This document shows, piece by piece, positions 1 through 9,718 of a stretch of DNA of 12,895 nt. The stretch comes from Candidatus Dormiibacterota bacterium (GTDB lineage: Bacteria > Chloroflexota > Dormibacteria > Aeolococcales > Aeolococcaceae): contig CATPAP010000190.1 in the NCBI GenBank assembly GCA_955651875.1, positions 1-12,895 on the forward strand, read 5' to 3'. The notes under the pieces are model-generated. The model saw only the letters and a list, made by a program, of their open reading frames with translations. It was not told the origin of the DNA and searched no databases. The first letter of the stretch is position 1. Every line of letters begins with the position of its first letter. A program made the translations under genes and the position numbers.

Positions 1-1139
1 AAGTTGAAGACAAGCGTGCCCCAGTCGGGCTGCGCGCCGCGGCGCGGGTCGGCGTGCTCGTAGAGCGCGGTGCCGTCGAATCGCGCCAGCGCCCAGGCGT
101 CGCGCGGGAAGTGGGCCGGCACCCAGTCGACGAGGACTCCGATGCCGCGCTGGTGGAGGTGGTCGATGAACCAGCGCAGGTCGTCGGGCGTGCCGTACCG
201 CGACGTCGGCGCGTAATAGCTGGTCACCTGGTATCCCCAGGAGCCTCCGAAGGGATGCTCGGCGACCGGCAGCAGCTCGACGTGGGTGAAGCCCATCTTC
301 TCGCAGTGCTCGGCGAGCTGGACGGCGAGCTCGCGGTAGCCGAGCACCGCGTTGTCCGCGCCGCGCCGCCAGGAGCCGATGTGCACCTCGTAGATCGACA
401 GCGGCCGCACCGTCGGGTCTGTCGCTGCACGCCGGCGGATCCATTCGTCGTCCTCCCAGCCGTACGTGGACTCGGTGACGATGCTGGCCGTCGCCGGGGG
501 CGTCTCCGCGGCGCGCGCCAGGGGGTCGGCCTTGAGCACGACGCGGCCGTCGGCCCCGATGACCCGGAATTTGTAACGGAGACCGGCGCCCACGTTGGGG
601 ATGAACAGCTCCCACACCCCGCTGGCGCCGAGCGACCGCATCGGCAGGGTGCGCTCGTCCCAGCCGTTGGTGTCGCTCACCAGCGCCACGCCCCGCGCGT
701 CCGGCGCCCACACCGCGAACGCGGTGCCGCGCACGCCCTGGTGGTCGATGACACGCGCGCCGAGGCGCTCCCACAGACGGTAGTGCGTGCCCTCGCCGAT
801 GAGGTGGAGGTCGAGCTCGCCGATGGTGGGCAGGAAGCTGTAGGGGTCGTCCACCTCCCATGCACTCTCCCCCGTGCGGTAGCGCAGGCGGTAGCCGGGC
901 AGCTCGGTCGCGGGCACCTCAGCGGCGAACAGCCCGGTCTCGTGGATCCGCTTCATGGGGACGACGCCGCCGGGATGCGCCACCGTCACCTCGACCGCGG
1001 TGGGATGGAAGGCGCGCACCACGGTCACCCGGCCCTGCGGATGCACGCCGAGAATGTGGTGGGGATCGCGGTGCGTCCCCGCGGCCAGCCCGCGCGCGTC
1101 CTCGGAGAGCGCTGTGTCCAACTGGGGGGCGGGGTTCAC
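1..1139 (-). CDS. glgB: 1,4-alpha-glucan branching enzyme GlgB (GH13), 3'-truncated by window edge
   Basis: GlgB cuts alpha-1,4-glucan chains and re-attaches them as alpha-1,6 branches; here it would act in the cytosol on the glucan made by GlgE. I translated this frame by hand: 379 codons are present of the roughly 700-750 usual for the family. Visible parts are the N1-type segment with DPHHILGVHP (residues 25-34), the linker DPYSFLPTIGELDLHLIGEG (98-117), a CBM48-type domain (about 135-225, including NGWDERTLPMR), the start of the GH13 barrel (SIYEVHIGSW 248-257; GGSWGYQ 298-304; YGTPDDLR 315-322) and conserved region I (DWVPAHFP 338-345). The catalytic Asp and Glu lie beyond the window. 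The start is a GTG overlapping the maltokinase stop as GTGA, with GAGG seven bases upstream. It is the last visible gene of the GlgE operon and has no promoter of its own that I can see. Identification is firm; only the missing C-terminus limits it. Confidence 0.95.
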   Translation of the reverse strand, partial: MNPAPQLDTALSEDARGLAAGTHRDPHHILGVHPQGRVTVVRAFHPTAVEVTVAHPGGVVPMKRIHETGLFAAEVPATELPGYRLRYRTGESAWEVDDPYSFLPTIGELDLHLIGEGTHYRLWERLGARVIDHQGVRGTAFAVWAPDARGVALVSDTNGWDERTLPMRSLGASGVWELFIPNVGAGLRYKFRVIGADGRVVLKADPLARAAETPPATASIVTESTYGWEDDEWIRRRAATDPTVRPLSIYEVHIGSWRRGADNAVLGYRELAVQLAEHCEKMGFTHVELLPVAEHPFGGSWGYQVTSYYAPTSRYGTPDDLRWFIDHLHQRGIGVLVDWVPAHFPRDAWALARFDGTALYEHADPRRGAQPDWGTLVFN

Positions 1140-2610
1140 GACGTCGCCTCGAGCAGGAACGCGAGCGGTACCGGCACCCACTGGGGCCGGTGAGCCAGCT
1201 CGTAGCCCACCTCGTACACCGCCTTCTGGATCTCGAAAGCACGTCGCAGCGTCAGGGCTGCTCCGGCGTCGGGCATCAGCCTGCTGCCCGCGGTCCGCTC
1301 GACGTACGCCGACCAGAAGGCCTCGCGGTTGGCCAGCGCCCAGCTCCGCCCATGCGCGTGGAGGTGGGGCCAGGCGGGATCGGCCGGCGTGGTCCGCTGC
1401 ATGAGCCCGACGGCCGCGGCGTAGTCGAACGAGCGCAGCATCCCGGCGACGTCGCGCAGCGCGGAGTGGCGGCGGCGGCGATGCTCGACGGACCGGCGCG
1501 GCTCGCCCTCGAAGTCGAGCACCGTCCAGCCGGCGTCGGTGCGCAGCACCTGGCCGAGGTGGAAGTCGCCGTGGATGCGGATGGCCAGCCCGGGTGCCTT
1601 GATTCTGCGGATGGCGGAGATCCGTGAGCCCAGAGCGTCCCGGTGGTCGGGCAGGCCCTGGGCTCGCTGGTTACCCGCGCTGATCAGCTCGTCGAGGTCG
1701 GCGAGCATCTCGTCCGCCCACTCGTTGAGAGAGGCGGAGGTGATCGGCTGCGCAGCGATGTCCGCGCCGGTCGCGCCGGCGAGCGCGAGGTGCATCTGCG
1801 CAGTGATCTCGCCGAGTCGCCGCGCCTCGGCGGTGAAGCTGCCGCCCGCGTCCTCGACCGCCTGGAGGCGCTCGGCCGCGTCACCCCCGCTGTGCTCCTC
1901 GGCATCCGCGTAGAGGTCGCGCAGCGAGGTCAGCGCCAGCTTCCACCCCTCGGTCCCGTTGCGGAGGTAGCGCTGTGCCAGCGCGAGCAGCGCCCCGTGC
2001 GGCTCGCCGTCGCGCTCGTAGTGCAGCCAGGCCTCGGCGGGTGCAATGTGCGCGAAGCCGGTCTGCGCGAGCGCGCGCGTCATCTCGAGCTCGACCGACG
2101 GCTCGAACAGCACCCTGCGCATCACCTTGAGCAGGTGCGCGCCGGCGACCACGAGGGAGGTGTTCGACTGCTCGCGCACCAGCGGGCTGATGTCGGTGGT
2201 GGTGGGGTCGAGCCCCGATCCGCCTGCGGCCAGCCGTCCCGCGCGCAGCTGCACCGTCCGCCCCGAGGCGATGATCCGCCACCACGGCGCGGCGGTGTGC
2301 GCGTCGGCGAGCGCGTCGAAGATCATGATGCGGTCGTCCTCGTACACGACCGCGCCGGGGTCGCTGGGACGCAGACCGCGTGGCGATCCGGTGGCGACGG
2401 GGACGTTGTATCGCGCGACGCTGCCGTCAGCGTCCCCGACGCTGATGATGCACGCGGCCACGGATGGTTCCCCGTCATCGATCGCAGTCAGCTCCTCGCA
2501 CCGCACTGCGCTGATGGCGGCACCGGCCCCGTACCAGCGCTGCCGTGGCAGCCATTCTGCGAGCGACCTCTCGAGGACGTCGCGGACTGCGTCCACGTCG
2601 ACGGGCGCGC

Positions 2611-2614
<4 letters not shown>
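1136..2614 (-). CDS. mak: Maltokinase (Mak/Pep2), maltose + ATP to maltose 1-phosphate
   Basis: Maltokinase supplies maltose 1-phosphate, the donor used by GlgE. The protein is 492 residues, somewhat longer than typical stand-alone maltokinases. The N-terminal cap region has WLPRQRWYG (21-29), a family hallmark. The kinase core carries HGDFHLGQVL (348-357), with Asp350 as the expected catalytic base, then LDFEGEP (366-372), with Asp367 as the expected metal ligand. RDVAGMLRSFDYAA (387-400) and the C-terminal EIQKAVYEVGYEL (461-473) are also typical. The open frame runs further upstream, but the ATG at 2614 is chosen because it forms ATGA with the treS stop, has GAGG ten bases upstream, and places WLPRQRW at the usual distance from the N-terminus. 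In mycobacteria TreS and this kinase form a complex; the overlap here is consistent with balanced synthesis. In some lineages the two are fused; here they are separate. Confidence 0.95.
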
Positions 2615-4349
<1,735 letters not shown>

Positions 4350-4353
<4 letters not shown>

Positions 4354-6338
4354 GCCGGACCTTGCAGGTGGAGCACGTGGGCAGGCAGAAACTCCGGATC
4401 GAGGCGCACGTAGTTGGCCGGCCCATACCACGTGTAGGTGGCGGCGGTCAGCTCGTCGTGCACGTTGAAGGCAACGTCGGCGGGCACGCCGAGCGCCTTG
4501 AGGTCGAGCCAGGTGGTCGACTCGCGGGGTGTCCAGGGGTCGAGGTTGACGACGACAAGGAGCACGTCCATGCCATCGTCGCTCATCCGCGAGAGGCAGA
4601 GCATCTGGTCGGAGTCGATGTGATGGATCCGCAGGGTGCGCAGCAGCGCGACCGCCTCGCGGTGGCGCCGGCGGATGCCATTGAGCCGCCCGACGATCGG
4701 CGCCAGCGAGCGCGGGTCGTTCCAGTCACGCGCGCGCAGCTGGTACTTCTCAGAGTTGAGGTACTCCTCGCTGCCCTCGCGCACCGCGGTGTTCTCGTAC
4801 AGCTCGTAGCCGCTGTACATCCCCCATGACGGTGCGGTCATGGCGGCGAGCACGAGCCGCAGCCGGAACGCCGCCGGGCCGCCACGCTGGAGGAACGCGG
4901 GCAGGATGTCCGGAGTGTTCACCCAGAAGTTGGGCCTGAAGTAGTCGACCGCGTGCGTCGCGGACAGCTCGGCGAGGTATTCGCTGAGCTCCTCCTTGGT
5001 GTTGCGCCAGGTGAAATACGTGTACGACTGAGTGAAGCCGACCTTGGCGAGCTGCATCATCACCGCCGGCCGGGTGAACGCCTCCGCGAGGAGGATGACG
5101 TCGGGGTGATCGCGACGGAGGCCGGCGATCAGCCACTCCCAGAACGGGATCGGCTTGGTGTGTGGGTTGTCAACACGGAAGACGCGCACCCCGTGGCCGA
5201 TCCAGAAGAGCATGACCTCGCGCAGCGCGTCCCAGAGCGCGACGTGGTCCTCGGTGTCGAAGTTGATCGGGTAGATGTCCTGGTAGCGCTTGGGCGGGTT
5301 CTCCGCGTAGCGGATGCTGCCGTCGGGGCGGTGGCGGAACCACTGCGGGTGCTCGTGCACCCACGGGTGGTCGGGGCTGCACTGCAGGGCGTAGTCGAGC
5401 GCCACCTCGAGGCCCTCCGCCCGGGCGGAGGCGACGAAGCCGTCGAAGTCGGCGATCGTCCCGAGGTCCGGATGCACTGCAGTGTGGCCACCGGCCGGGC
5501 CCCCGATCGCCCAGGGGCTGCCCGGGTCCTTGGGCGCAGGGACCAGGCTGTTGTTCGCTCCCTTGCGCTCGGTGACGCCGATGGGGTGGATCGGCGGCAG
5601 GTACACGATGTCGAAGCCCATCTTGGCGATGCCGGGCAGCCGCGCCCGCGCGCTGCGCAGCGTTCCCGAGCCGCGCCCAACTCCGGCCTCTGACCGCGGG
5701 AAGAACTCGTACCAGGCCGAGAACGCGCCGAGCTCGCGATCGATCCACAGCGGGAACGGGCCGGCCTCGGTCGCCATCGACCGGTCCACCGTGCGCCGCA
5801 TCAGGGCGACCGCCGCGGGGCGCTCAGCGGCGGCGACGCGGGCATCCGGCTCGCCCGCGGCGCGCAGGGCGGCGGCGAGGGCGAGCAGGGCGCGGCGGTC
5901 GGCCACGCCCACGCCGGACGAGAACGCCCTGCGCTCCGCGATCAGGGCGCCCTCCTCGAGCTCCAGGCCCAGCTCCTGGCCGTCGTCGAAGCGCAGGCGC
6001 AGGTCGCGCCTCCAGCTGCCGTAGTCGTCGACAGCGGCGACGACCTCGAAGCTCCACGGGCCCGTTCGAGCCGGCACCAAGCTGGCCGCGAAGCGGTCGA
6101 TGGCCACCGCCTCCATGGGCAGCTCGCGCCACCCCGACGGCGGCGGCGACGCTGCCCTAGTCGGAGTGCTCCGCGGGCGTCCGTGGCGCACCCAGGCGAC
6201 CACCTTGTCGTGACCGTCGGCGATGACGGTCGCGCTCACCTGCAGCGGCAGCCCAACGGCCCCCTTAGCGGCGAACGCCGCGCAGTCGACGACCGGGCAG
6301 ACATCCTCAATCACCGCCCGCCCTGCAGCTCCGGGCAC
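4350..6338 (-). CDS. glgE: Alpha-1,4-glucan:maltose-1-phosphate maltosyltransferase GlgE (GH13_3)
   Basis: GlgE transfers maltosyl units from alpha-maltose 1-phosphate to the non-reducing end of alpha-1,4-glucans. The 662-residue length fits the family. An N-terminal beta-sandwich domain begins GRAVIEDVCPVVD (6-18) and extends to about residue 125. A mostly helical segment follows (about 145-190). The GH13 barrel carries IVYLPPIHPIG (244-254), RKGANNSL (258-265), PWAIGG (275-280) and DYALQCSPDHPWV (315-327). The nucleophile is Asp390 in FRVDNPHTKP and the acid/base is Glu419 in LLAEAFTRP, within four residues of the Streptomyces numbering (394 and 423). The NTPDIL stretch near 474-479 probably holds the third acidic residue. 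The GTG start is chosen because AGGAGG lies six bases upstream and the conserved VIEDV motif follows at once; an open extension to 6491 is rejected. Residues 51-70 are a Pro/Ser/Arg-rich variable loop. It is first in the operon, so the promoter should lie in the adjoining divergent spacer. Confidence 0.97.
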
Positions 6339-6489
6339 GCCGATCCTCCTGATTGCCTGTGCGTCGACAGTCCAGCCTAGCGGCCGGATCCTGCGCCTCG
6401 TGGCAACGTGGGGGGCTCTGGTGTATCGGCGGCCGGGTATGGTGACGGCATCCGCTCGCCGGCTTGCGCCGGGGCTGCACGAGGTGACC
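6339..6489. other. Divergent spacer between glgE operon and tlpA-ccdA pair
   Basis: This 151-bp stretch should carry the promoters of both transcription units, but no strong consensus promoter is visible. On the minus strand there is TAGGCT (6375-6380) with TTGCCA (6401-6406) upstream, at a long 20-bp spacing. On the plus strand the best -10-like hexamer is TATGGT (6438-6443), with no convincing -35. A small perfect inverted repeat, CCGGC TTGC GCCGG (6459-6472), lies just ahead of the ribosome binding site of the plus-strand gene and could form a short hairpin in its leader. All promoter assignments here are tentative. Confidence 0.4.
6345..6350 (-). promoter_or_regulatory. Strong Shine-Dalgarno of glgE
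   Basis: The minus strand reads AGGAGG followed by six bases and then GTG. This is a near-ideal ribosome binding site and decides the glgE start against several upstream in-frame codons. Confidence 0.85.
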
Positions 6490-7548
6490 ATGTCGCGCTA
6501 CCGCTGGACCCTGACCGCCGTGGTCGGGGTGGTGGCATTCGCAGTCCTGCTCACCTGGGTCGGCCGGTCCAGCCCCCCGAGCGCGGCGAGCGGAACCGGC
6601 AACGCCGCGCTCATCCCCGTCGACCAGCGCATGGCGGCAGCCGAGTTCACCGGGCTCGACGGCTGGCTCAACAGCAAGCCCCTGACCATCAACGGGCTGC
6701 GCGGCAAGGTCGTGCTCGTCGACTTCTGGACCTTCTCCTGCGTCAACTGCGTGCGCACCATCCCCCACCTGCAGCACCTCGAGCAGACCTACGGCAACCG
6801 CGGCCTGGTCATCGTCGGCGTCCACTCGCCGGAGTTCGACTTCGAGAAGCAGCAGTCCAACGTCGCCGCCGCCGTGCACCGCTTTCGGGTCACCTGGCCG
6901 GTCGCGCTCGACTCCGAGATGAACACGTGGACCGCGTACGGCAATCAGTACTGGCCGGCGGAGTACCTGGTCGACCAGTCGGGGAGGGTCGCCTACATCC
7001 ACGACGGCGAGGGCGACTACCAGATCACAGAGTCGGCGATCGCCGCCCTGCTCGGCGTGACCGGCGCGTCGCCGACGCCGGCACCGCCGACCCCGGACAT
7101 CAGCACGCAGACTCCCGAGCTGTACGCGGGAAGCGAGCGCGGCCAGCTCGCCGACGGCCAGCCCTACGGCCAGTCGGGCCAGCCGGTCAGCTACCCCGAT
7201 CCCGGTGCGCCTCACCAGGCAGACCGGATCCAGGTGACCGGCACCTGGGCAGACCACGGGCAGTACCTCGTCTCGACGACACCCGGTCACATCCGCCTCA
7301 ACTTCTCCGCGCGCGACGTCTACCTCGTCGCCGGCCAAAATTCAGGCTCACCGGTGCACGTCACCATCACCGTCGACCGCGCCCCCGTCGCCGCCGGCCG
7401 GCGCGGGCCCGACCTGACCGAATCCGGGATCGACATCGGCCGCCAGCAGCTCTATCACCTGCTCACGGGCGAGGACGGCAGCAGCCGCCAGCTCATCGAC
7501 ATCGCCGTCCCCGCCGGCATGCGCCTCTACACCTTCACCTTCGGCTGA
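6490..7548 (+). CDS. Membrane-anchored TlpA/DipZ-like thioredoxin with C-terminal beta-domain
   Basis: This is a predicted extracytoplasmic thiol-disulfide oxidoreductase of 352 residues. An N-terminal segment (RYRWTLTAVVGVVAFAVLLT, 3-22) is a signal anchor. It is followed by a short linker and a thioredoxin-fold domain (about 60-190). The domain has the redox motif FWTFSCVNC (Cys84, Cys87), GVHSPEFDFEK (110-120) and the cis-proline region NQYWPAEYLVD (Pro156). After a Pro/Thr linker (about 192-215), the C-terminal domain (about 225-352) contains IRLNFSARDVYLVAG and ends RLYTFTFG. This thioredoxin plus C-terminal arrangement matches, from memory of the family, the soluble half of mycobacterial DipZ, whose last domain resembles a carbohydrate-binding module. 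The ATG at 6490 is chosen because GAGG lies five bases upstream and it gives a clean signal anchor; an in-frame ATG at 6439 adds 17 residues without support. ccdA follows after one base, so CcdA is the likely electron donor. A cytochrome c maturation role (ResA/CcsX-like) is possible, but no ccsA or ccsB is in view. Confidence 0.85.
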   Translation: MSRYRWTLTAVVGVVAFAVLLTWVGRSSPPSAASGTGNAALIPVDQRMAAAEFTGLDGWLNSKPLTINGLRGKVVLVDFWTFSCVNCVRTIPHLQHLEQTYGNRGLVIVGVHSPEFDFEKQQSNVAAAVHRFRVTWPVALDSEMNTWTAYGNQYWPAEYLVDQSGRVAYIHDGEGDYQITESAIAALLGVTGASPTPAPPTPDISTQTPELYAGSERGQLADGQPYGQSGQPVSYPDPGAPHQADRIQVTGTWADHGQYLVSTTPGHIRLNFSARDVYLVAGQNSGSPVHVTITVDRAPVAAGRRGPDLTESGIDIGRQQLYHLLTGEDGSSRQLIDIAVPAGMRLYTFTFG

Positions 7549-7549
7549 G

Positions 7550-8281
7550 GTGATCAGCCTGGCGTCGTTGGTGGCGACCTTCGTGGCGGGGCTCGCCTCC
7601 TTCCTCGCCCCCTGCTCGGTCCCGCTCCTGCCCGCCTATCTCTCGGCGGTGAGCGGCGCGGCCGCCGCCGACCTCGCCGACCACACTCGCCGCCGCGACT
7701 TCCGCGGGCGGCTGCTCGCGGGTTCGCTGCTTTACGTCGCCGGCTTCACCACCGTGTTCATCCTGCTCGGCATCGGCGCCGCCGGCATCGGCCACTCGGT
7801 GCGCCAGGCGGAGCGAGCGGTGGAGATCGTCGGAGGTGTGCTGCTCGTCGTCTTCGGCCTGATCGTGTGCGGAGTGCTCCGCCTGCCCATCCTCGAGCGG
7901 GTGCGTGGCCTCTCGCTGCCCGACCGCCTGCGCAATCGCGGCGTGGCCGGCGCCTACCTCGTCGGCGTGGTGTTCGGGATCGGCTGGACGCCGTGTGTCG
8001 GCCCCTACCTCGGCGCCGCCTTCGTGCTGGCGGCGAGCAGCGCCCACGTCGCCAGCGGCGCCGTGCTCCTGGCCGCTTACTCGATCGGGCTCGGTCTCCC
8101 GTTCGTGGTCATCGCGCTTCTCTACGCGTCGCTGCCCAACCTGCCCCGCCGGCTGTCGGGACTCTCCGGCCCGCTCACTCGCGTCGGCGGGATACTGACG
8201 GTCGCGCTCGGGGTGCTCCTCCTGAGCGGCTGGTACACGCACCTGACGTCGTACTTGGCGCAGATCTCGACGCCCAGCTGA
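7550..8281 (+). CDS. ccdA: Cytochrome c biogenesis/thiol-electron transfer membrane protein CcdA
   Basis: CcdA carries reducing equivalents from cytosolic thioredoxin across the membrane to extracytoplasmic thioredoxin-like proteins. The protein is 243 residues with about six membrane helices (roughly 4-30, 56-80, 89-112, 131-162, 168-193 and 208-227). The two active cysteines are in the expected places: Cys22 in FLAPCSVPLLPAYLS and Cys149 in GIGWTPCVGPYLGAAF. The GTG at 7550 follows the preceding TGA after a single base, so the gene is very likely co-transcribed and translationally coupled with the thioredoxin-like gene. Its ribosome binding site is weak, which supports coupling. The start is chosen because it sets the first APC motif about 20 residues in, as in other CcdA proteins. 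The next gene is convergent and 34 bp away, and I see no obvious hairpin terminator between them. Confidence 0.93.
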   Translation: MISLASLVATFVAGLASFLAPCSVPLLPAYLSAVSGAAAADLADHTRRRDFRGRLLAGSLLYVAGFTTVFILLGIGAAGIGHSVRQAERAVEIVGGVLLVVFGLIVCGVLRLPILERVRGLSLPDRLRNRGVAGAYLVGVVFGIGWTPCVGPYLGAAFVLAASSAHVASGAVLLAAYSIGLGLPFVVIALLYASLPNLPRRLSGLSGPLTRVGGILTVALGVLLLSGWYTHLTSYLAQISTPS

Positions 8282-8315
8282 GCGCCTCCGCCACCTCAAC
8301 CAGCCGGGCGCGACT

Positions 8316-9530
8316 TCAGTTCGGCGCGCGCGGACGGTGGCTCTCTCCCGGCGGTGGCGGGATGGTGAGGATGCTGCCGTCGTCGACGCGGACCAGCTGG
8401 AACTCGCACTCGTGAACCAGCCAGTGGTGGCGATGGCAGAGGAGCACCAGGTTGTCCATGTCGGTGCGGCCGCCGTGCACCCAGTGGACGATGTGGTGCG
8501 CGGCGGTCCATGGCGCGGGACGGTCGCAGTCGGGCCAGCGGCAGCCTTTGTCACGCACGTTCAGAGCGCGCCGGGTGGCACCAGGGACCACGCGCTGTGA
8601 GCGGCCCACGTCGATCACCGCGGACTCGGCGTTGACAAGCACGCGTGTGACCGTGGAGTCGCAGGCGAGGCGCTGCACGGTGAGGTCGGGGATGACCCCA
8701 CCGAAGTCCATCTCCCCGGCGATGGCGCCGGCCAGTGCCGACAGGGTCGCGAGTGTGGTCGTCACCTGGACGTGGGTGCGCTGGCTGGCTCGCCGCGGGA
8801 TGGCACCGGTGTCGAGACTGTGGGCAGCGAGCTCGACGAGCGCGTCAGCCAGGCGCTGCGCGCGGCATCGGTACTCCTCCGGGCGGCTCTTCGCGGCCAG
8901 GGGCTCGAGAGCGGTGCGCAGGAGCACGCCACCCTCGGCGTCGAGGGTTCCTGAGAAGCCGAGGCATCCGCCCTCGCCGGGATGGAGGCGAAGGCGGCGG
9001 AACTCCACGTCGAGCACCGCGCCCGCAACACACTCGGCGGCATCCATGGCGTGCTCGGCGTGGTAGCACTGATCGCGGAAGCGAGCAACAGTGAGTCGCT
9101 CCGCCTGGCGCAGCAGTGCGGACTCGTCGAACGCGACCGGGTGCGGTCGTTGGGCGGCGAACTCGGCCGTGTGGGAGAGCAGACCGAGATGGGGGAGCCC
9201 GATCCGGCCGGCGAGGAGAGCCTCGATGCTCCGCGTCAGTCGACACTCCTGCTCACCGATGCGGATGGCGTTGACCGCGGCGTTGACGGTCATGCGGCAC
9301 TGCTCGCGGATCCACGCCACGGGGTTGTCGTCGAGCTCGGGGTCGGCGGTCGCGGAGAACGCGGCCGCGTCGCGCGAGAAGCTGAGCTCGAGCTCGTTGA
9401 TGAGCGCGCGGGTGGAGACCATCCGCTCGCCGAGCTCGTCGCGACTGGCGTGCGTCGACGGCGTTGCGAGCCGCTCCCCTACCGCAGTCGCCAGCCGTTC
9501 GGATGCCCCCATGGGCACGGCCGCGAGCAT
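8316..9530 (-). CDS. DUF222 / 13E12-repeat family protein with C-terminal HNH endonuclease domain
   Basis: The 404-residue protein has the layout of the abundant actinobacterial 13E12 (DUF222) family: a mostly helical domain of unknown role (about 30-300), then an HNH nuclease domain. The nuclease part is well kept. CRWPDC supplies Cys330 and Cys335, AHHIVHWVHGGRTDMDN contains the paired His345-His346 and Asn360, and LLCHRHHWLVHE supplies Cys365 and His368. The Cys-X4-Cys and Cys-X2-His pairs are probably zinc ligands. It is therefore a likely intact metal-dependent DNA nuclease, but the cellular role of the family is unclear. Such genes often occur in many copies per genome, and some mycobacterial copies serve as prophage attachment loci. 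It stands alone, convergent with ccdA and divergent from acnA, with no partner methylase or toxin-antitoxin gene. The ATG at 9530 has no Shine-Dalgarno, and a promoter-like element sits directly upstream. An in-frame ATG at 9512 is an alternative. Confidence 0.9.
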   Translation of the reverse strand: MLAAVPMGASERLATAVGERLATPSTHASRDELGERMVSTRALINELELSFSRDAAAFSATADPELDDNPVAWIREQCRMTVNAAVNAIRIGEQECRLTRSIEALLAGRIGLPHLGLLSHTAEFAAQRPHPVAFDESALLRQAERLTVARFRDQCYHAEHAMDAAECVAGAVLDVEFRRLRLHPGEGGCLGFSGTLDAEGGVLLRTALEPLAAKSRPEEYRCRAQRLADALVELAAHSLDTGAIPRRASQRTHVQVTTTLATLSALAGAIAGEMDFGGVIPDLTVQRLACDSTVTRVLVNAESAVIDVGRSQRVVPGATRRALNVRDKGCRWPDCDRPAPWTAAHHIVHWVHGGRTDMDNLVLLCHRHHWLVHECEFQLVRVDDGSILTIPPPPGESHRPRAPN

Positions 9531-9536
9531 GGCACC

Positions 9537-9565
9537 ATTGTACCAAACAGACGTTCGGCAAACAA
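9537..9565 (-). promoter_or_regulatory. Putative promoter of the HNH gene, possibly leaderless
   Basis: Read on the minus strand, TTGTTT (9560-9565) is followed by a 17-bp spacer and TACAAT (9537-9542). The -10 hexamer matches five of six consensus bases; the -35 matches only the TTG. The A of the ATG at 9530 lies seven bases after the -10 hexamer, where transcription would be expected to start. No ribosome binding site fits in between, so a leaderless mRNA is the natural reading. Leaderless mRNAs are common in actinobacteria. Confidence 0.5.
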
Positions 9566-9687
9566 GCCTAAATCCCTTTTCCCAGCAGGTGTTTCACTCT
9601 TGTTACGCTCCCTGTGGACAAGTCCTGCCGTAGCCGGAGGGACTCAGGTCCTGCAGGTCATTTCCGCGCGCGGCATGCCTCGGTCAA

Positions 9688-9705
9688 TTGAGTCACCCGA
9701 CTCAA
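9688..9705. repeat. Perfect inverted repeat TTGAGTC-N4-GACTCAA upstream of acnA
   Basis: A 7-bp perfect inverted repeat with a 4-base centre (ACCC) lies about 72 bp before the chosen acnA start. Its size and spacing suit either the operator of a dimeric regulator or a small RNA hairpin. I do not recognise it as a site for a named factor. Confidence 0.6.
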
Positions 9706-9718
9706 CTACCCCGGGTGA
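9693..9718. repeat. Second inverted repeat TCACCCG-N12-CGGGTGA overlapping the first
   Basis: TCACCCG (9693-9699) pairs perfectly with CGGGTGA (9712-9718) across 12 bases. It uses the loop and parts of both arms of the preceding repeat, so in RNA the two hairpins would exclude each other. Whether this stretch is transcribed is unknown. Confidence 0.5.

Noticed and set aside
54..1193. 379-residue plus-strand open frame opposite glgB
   Set aside because: It is a shadow of glgB: the minus strand gives a clean branching-enzyme translation across the same bases.
6339..6491. 51-residue upstream extension of glgE
   Set aside because: AGGAGG at 6345-6350 and the conserved VIEDV motif place the start at 6338; the extension would overlap the divergent gene's leader.
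6307..7338. 343-residue minus-strand open frame opposite the thioredoxin-like gene
   Set aside because: It is rich in Asp, Val, Gly and Arg without motifs and conflicts with the conserved SCVNC thioredoxin on the plus strand.
8282..8315. Possible terminator between ccdA and the HNH gene
   Set aside because: I looked for a hairpin with a T-run in either direction and found none in the 34 bases.
7535..8554. 339-residue minus-strand open frame spanning ccdA and the end of the HNH gene
   Set aside because: It is highly charged and low in complexity, opposite a clear CcdA membrane protein and overlapping the HNH domain frame.
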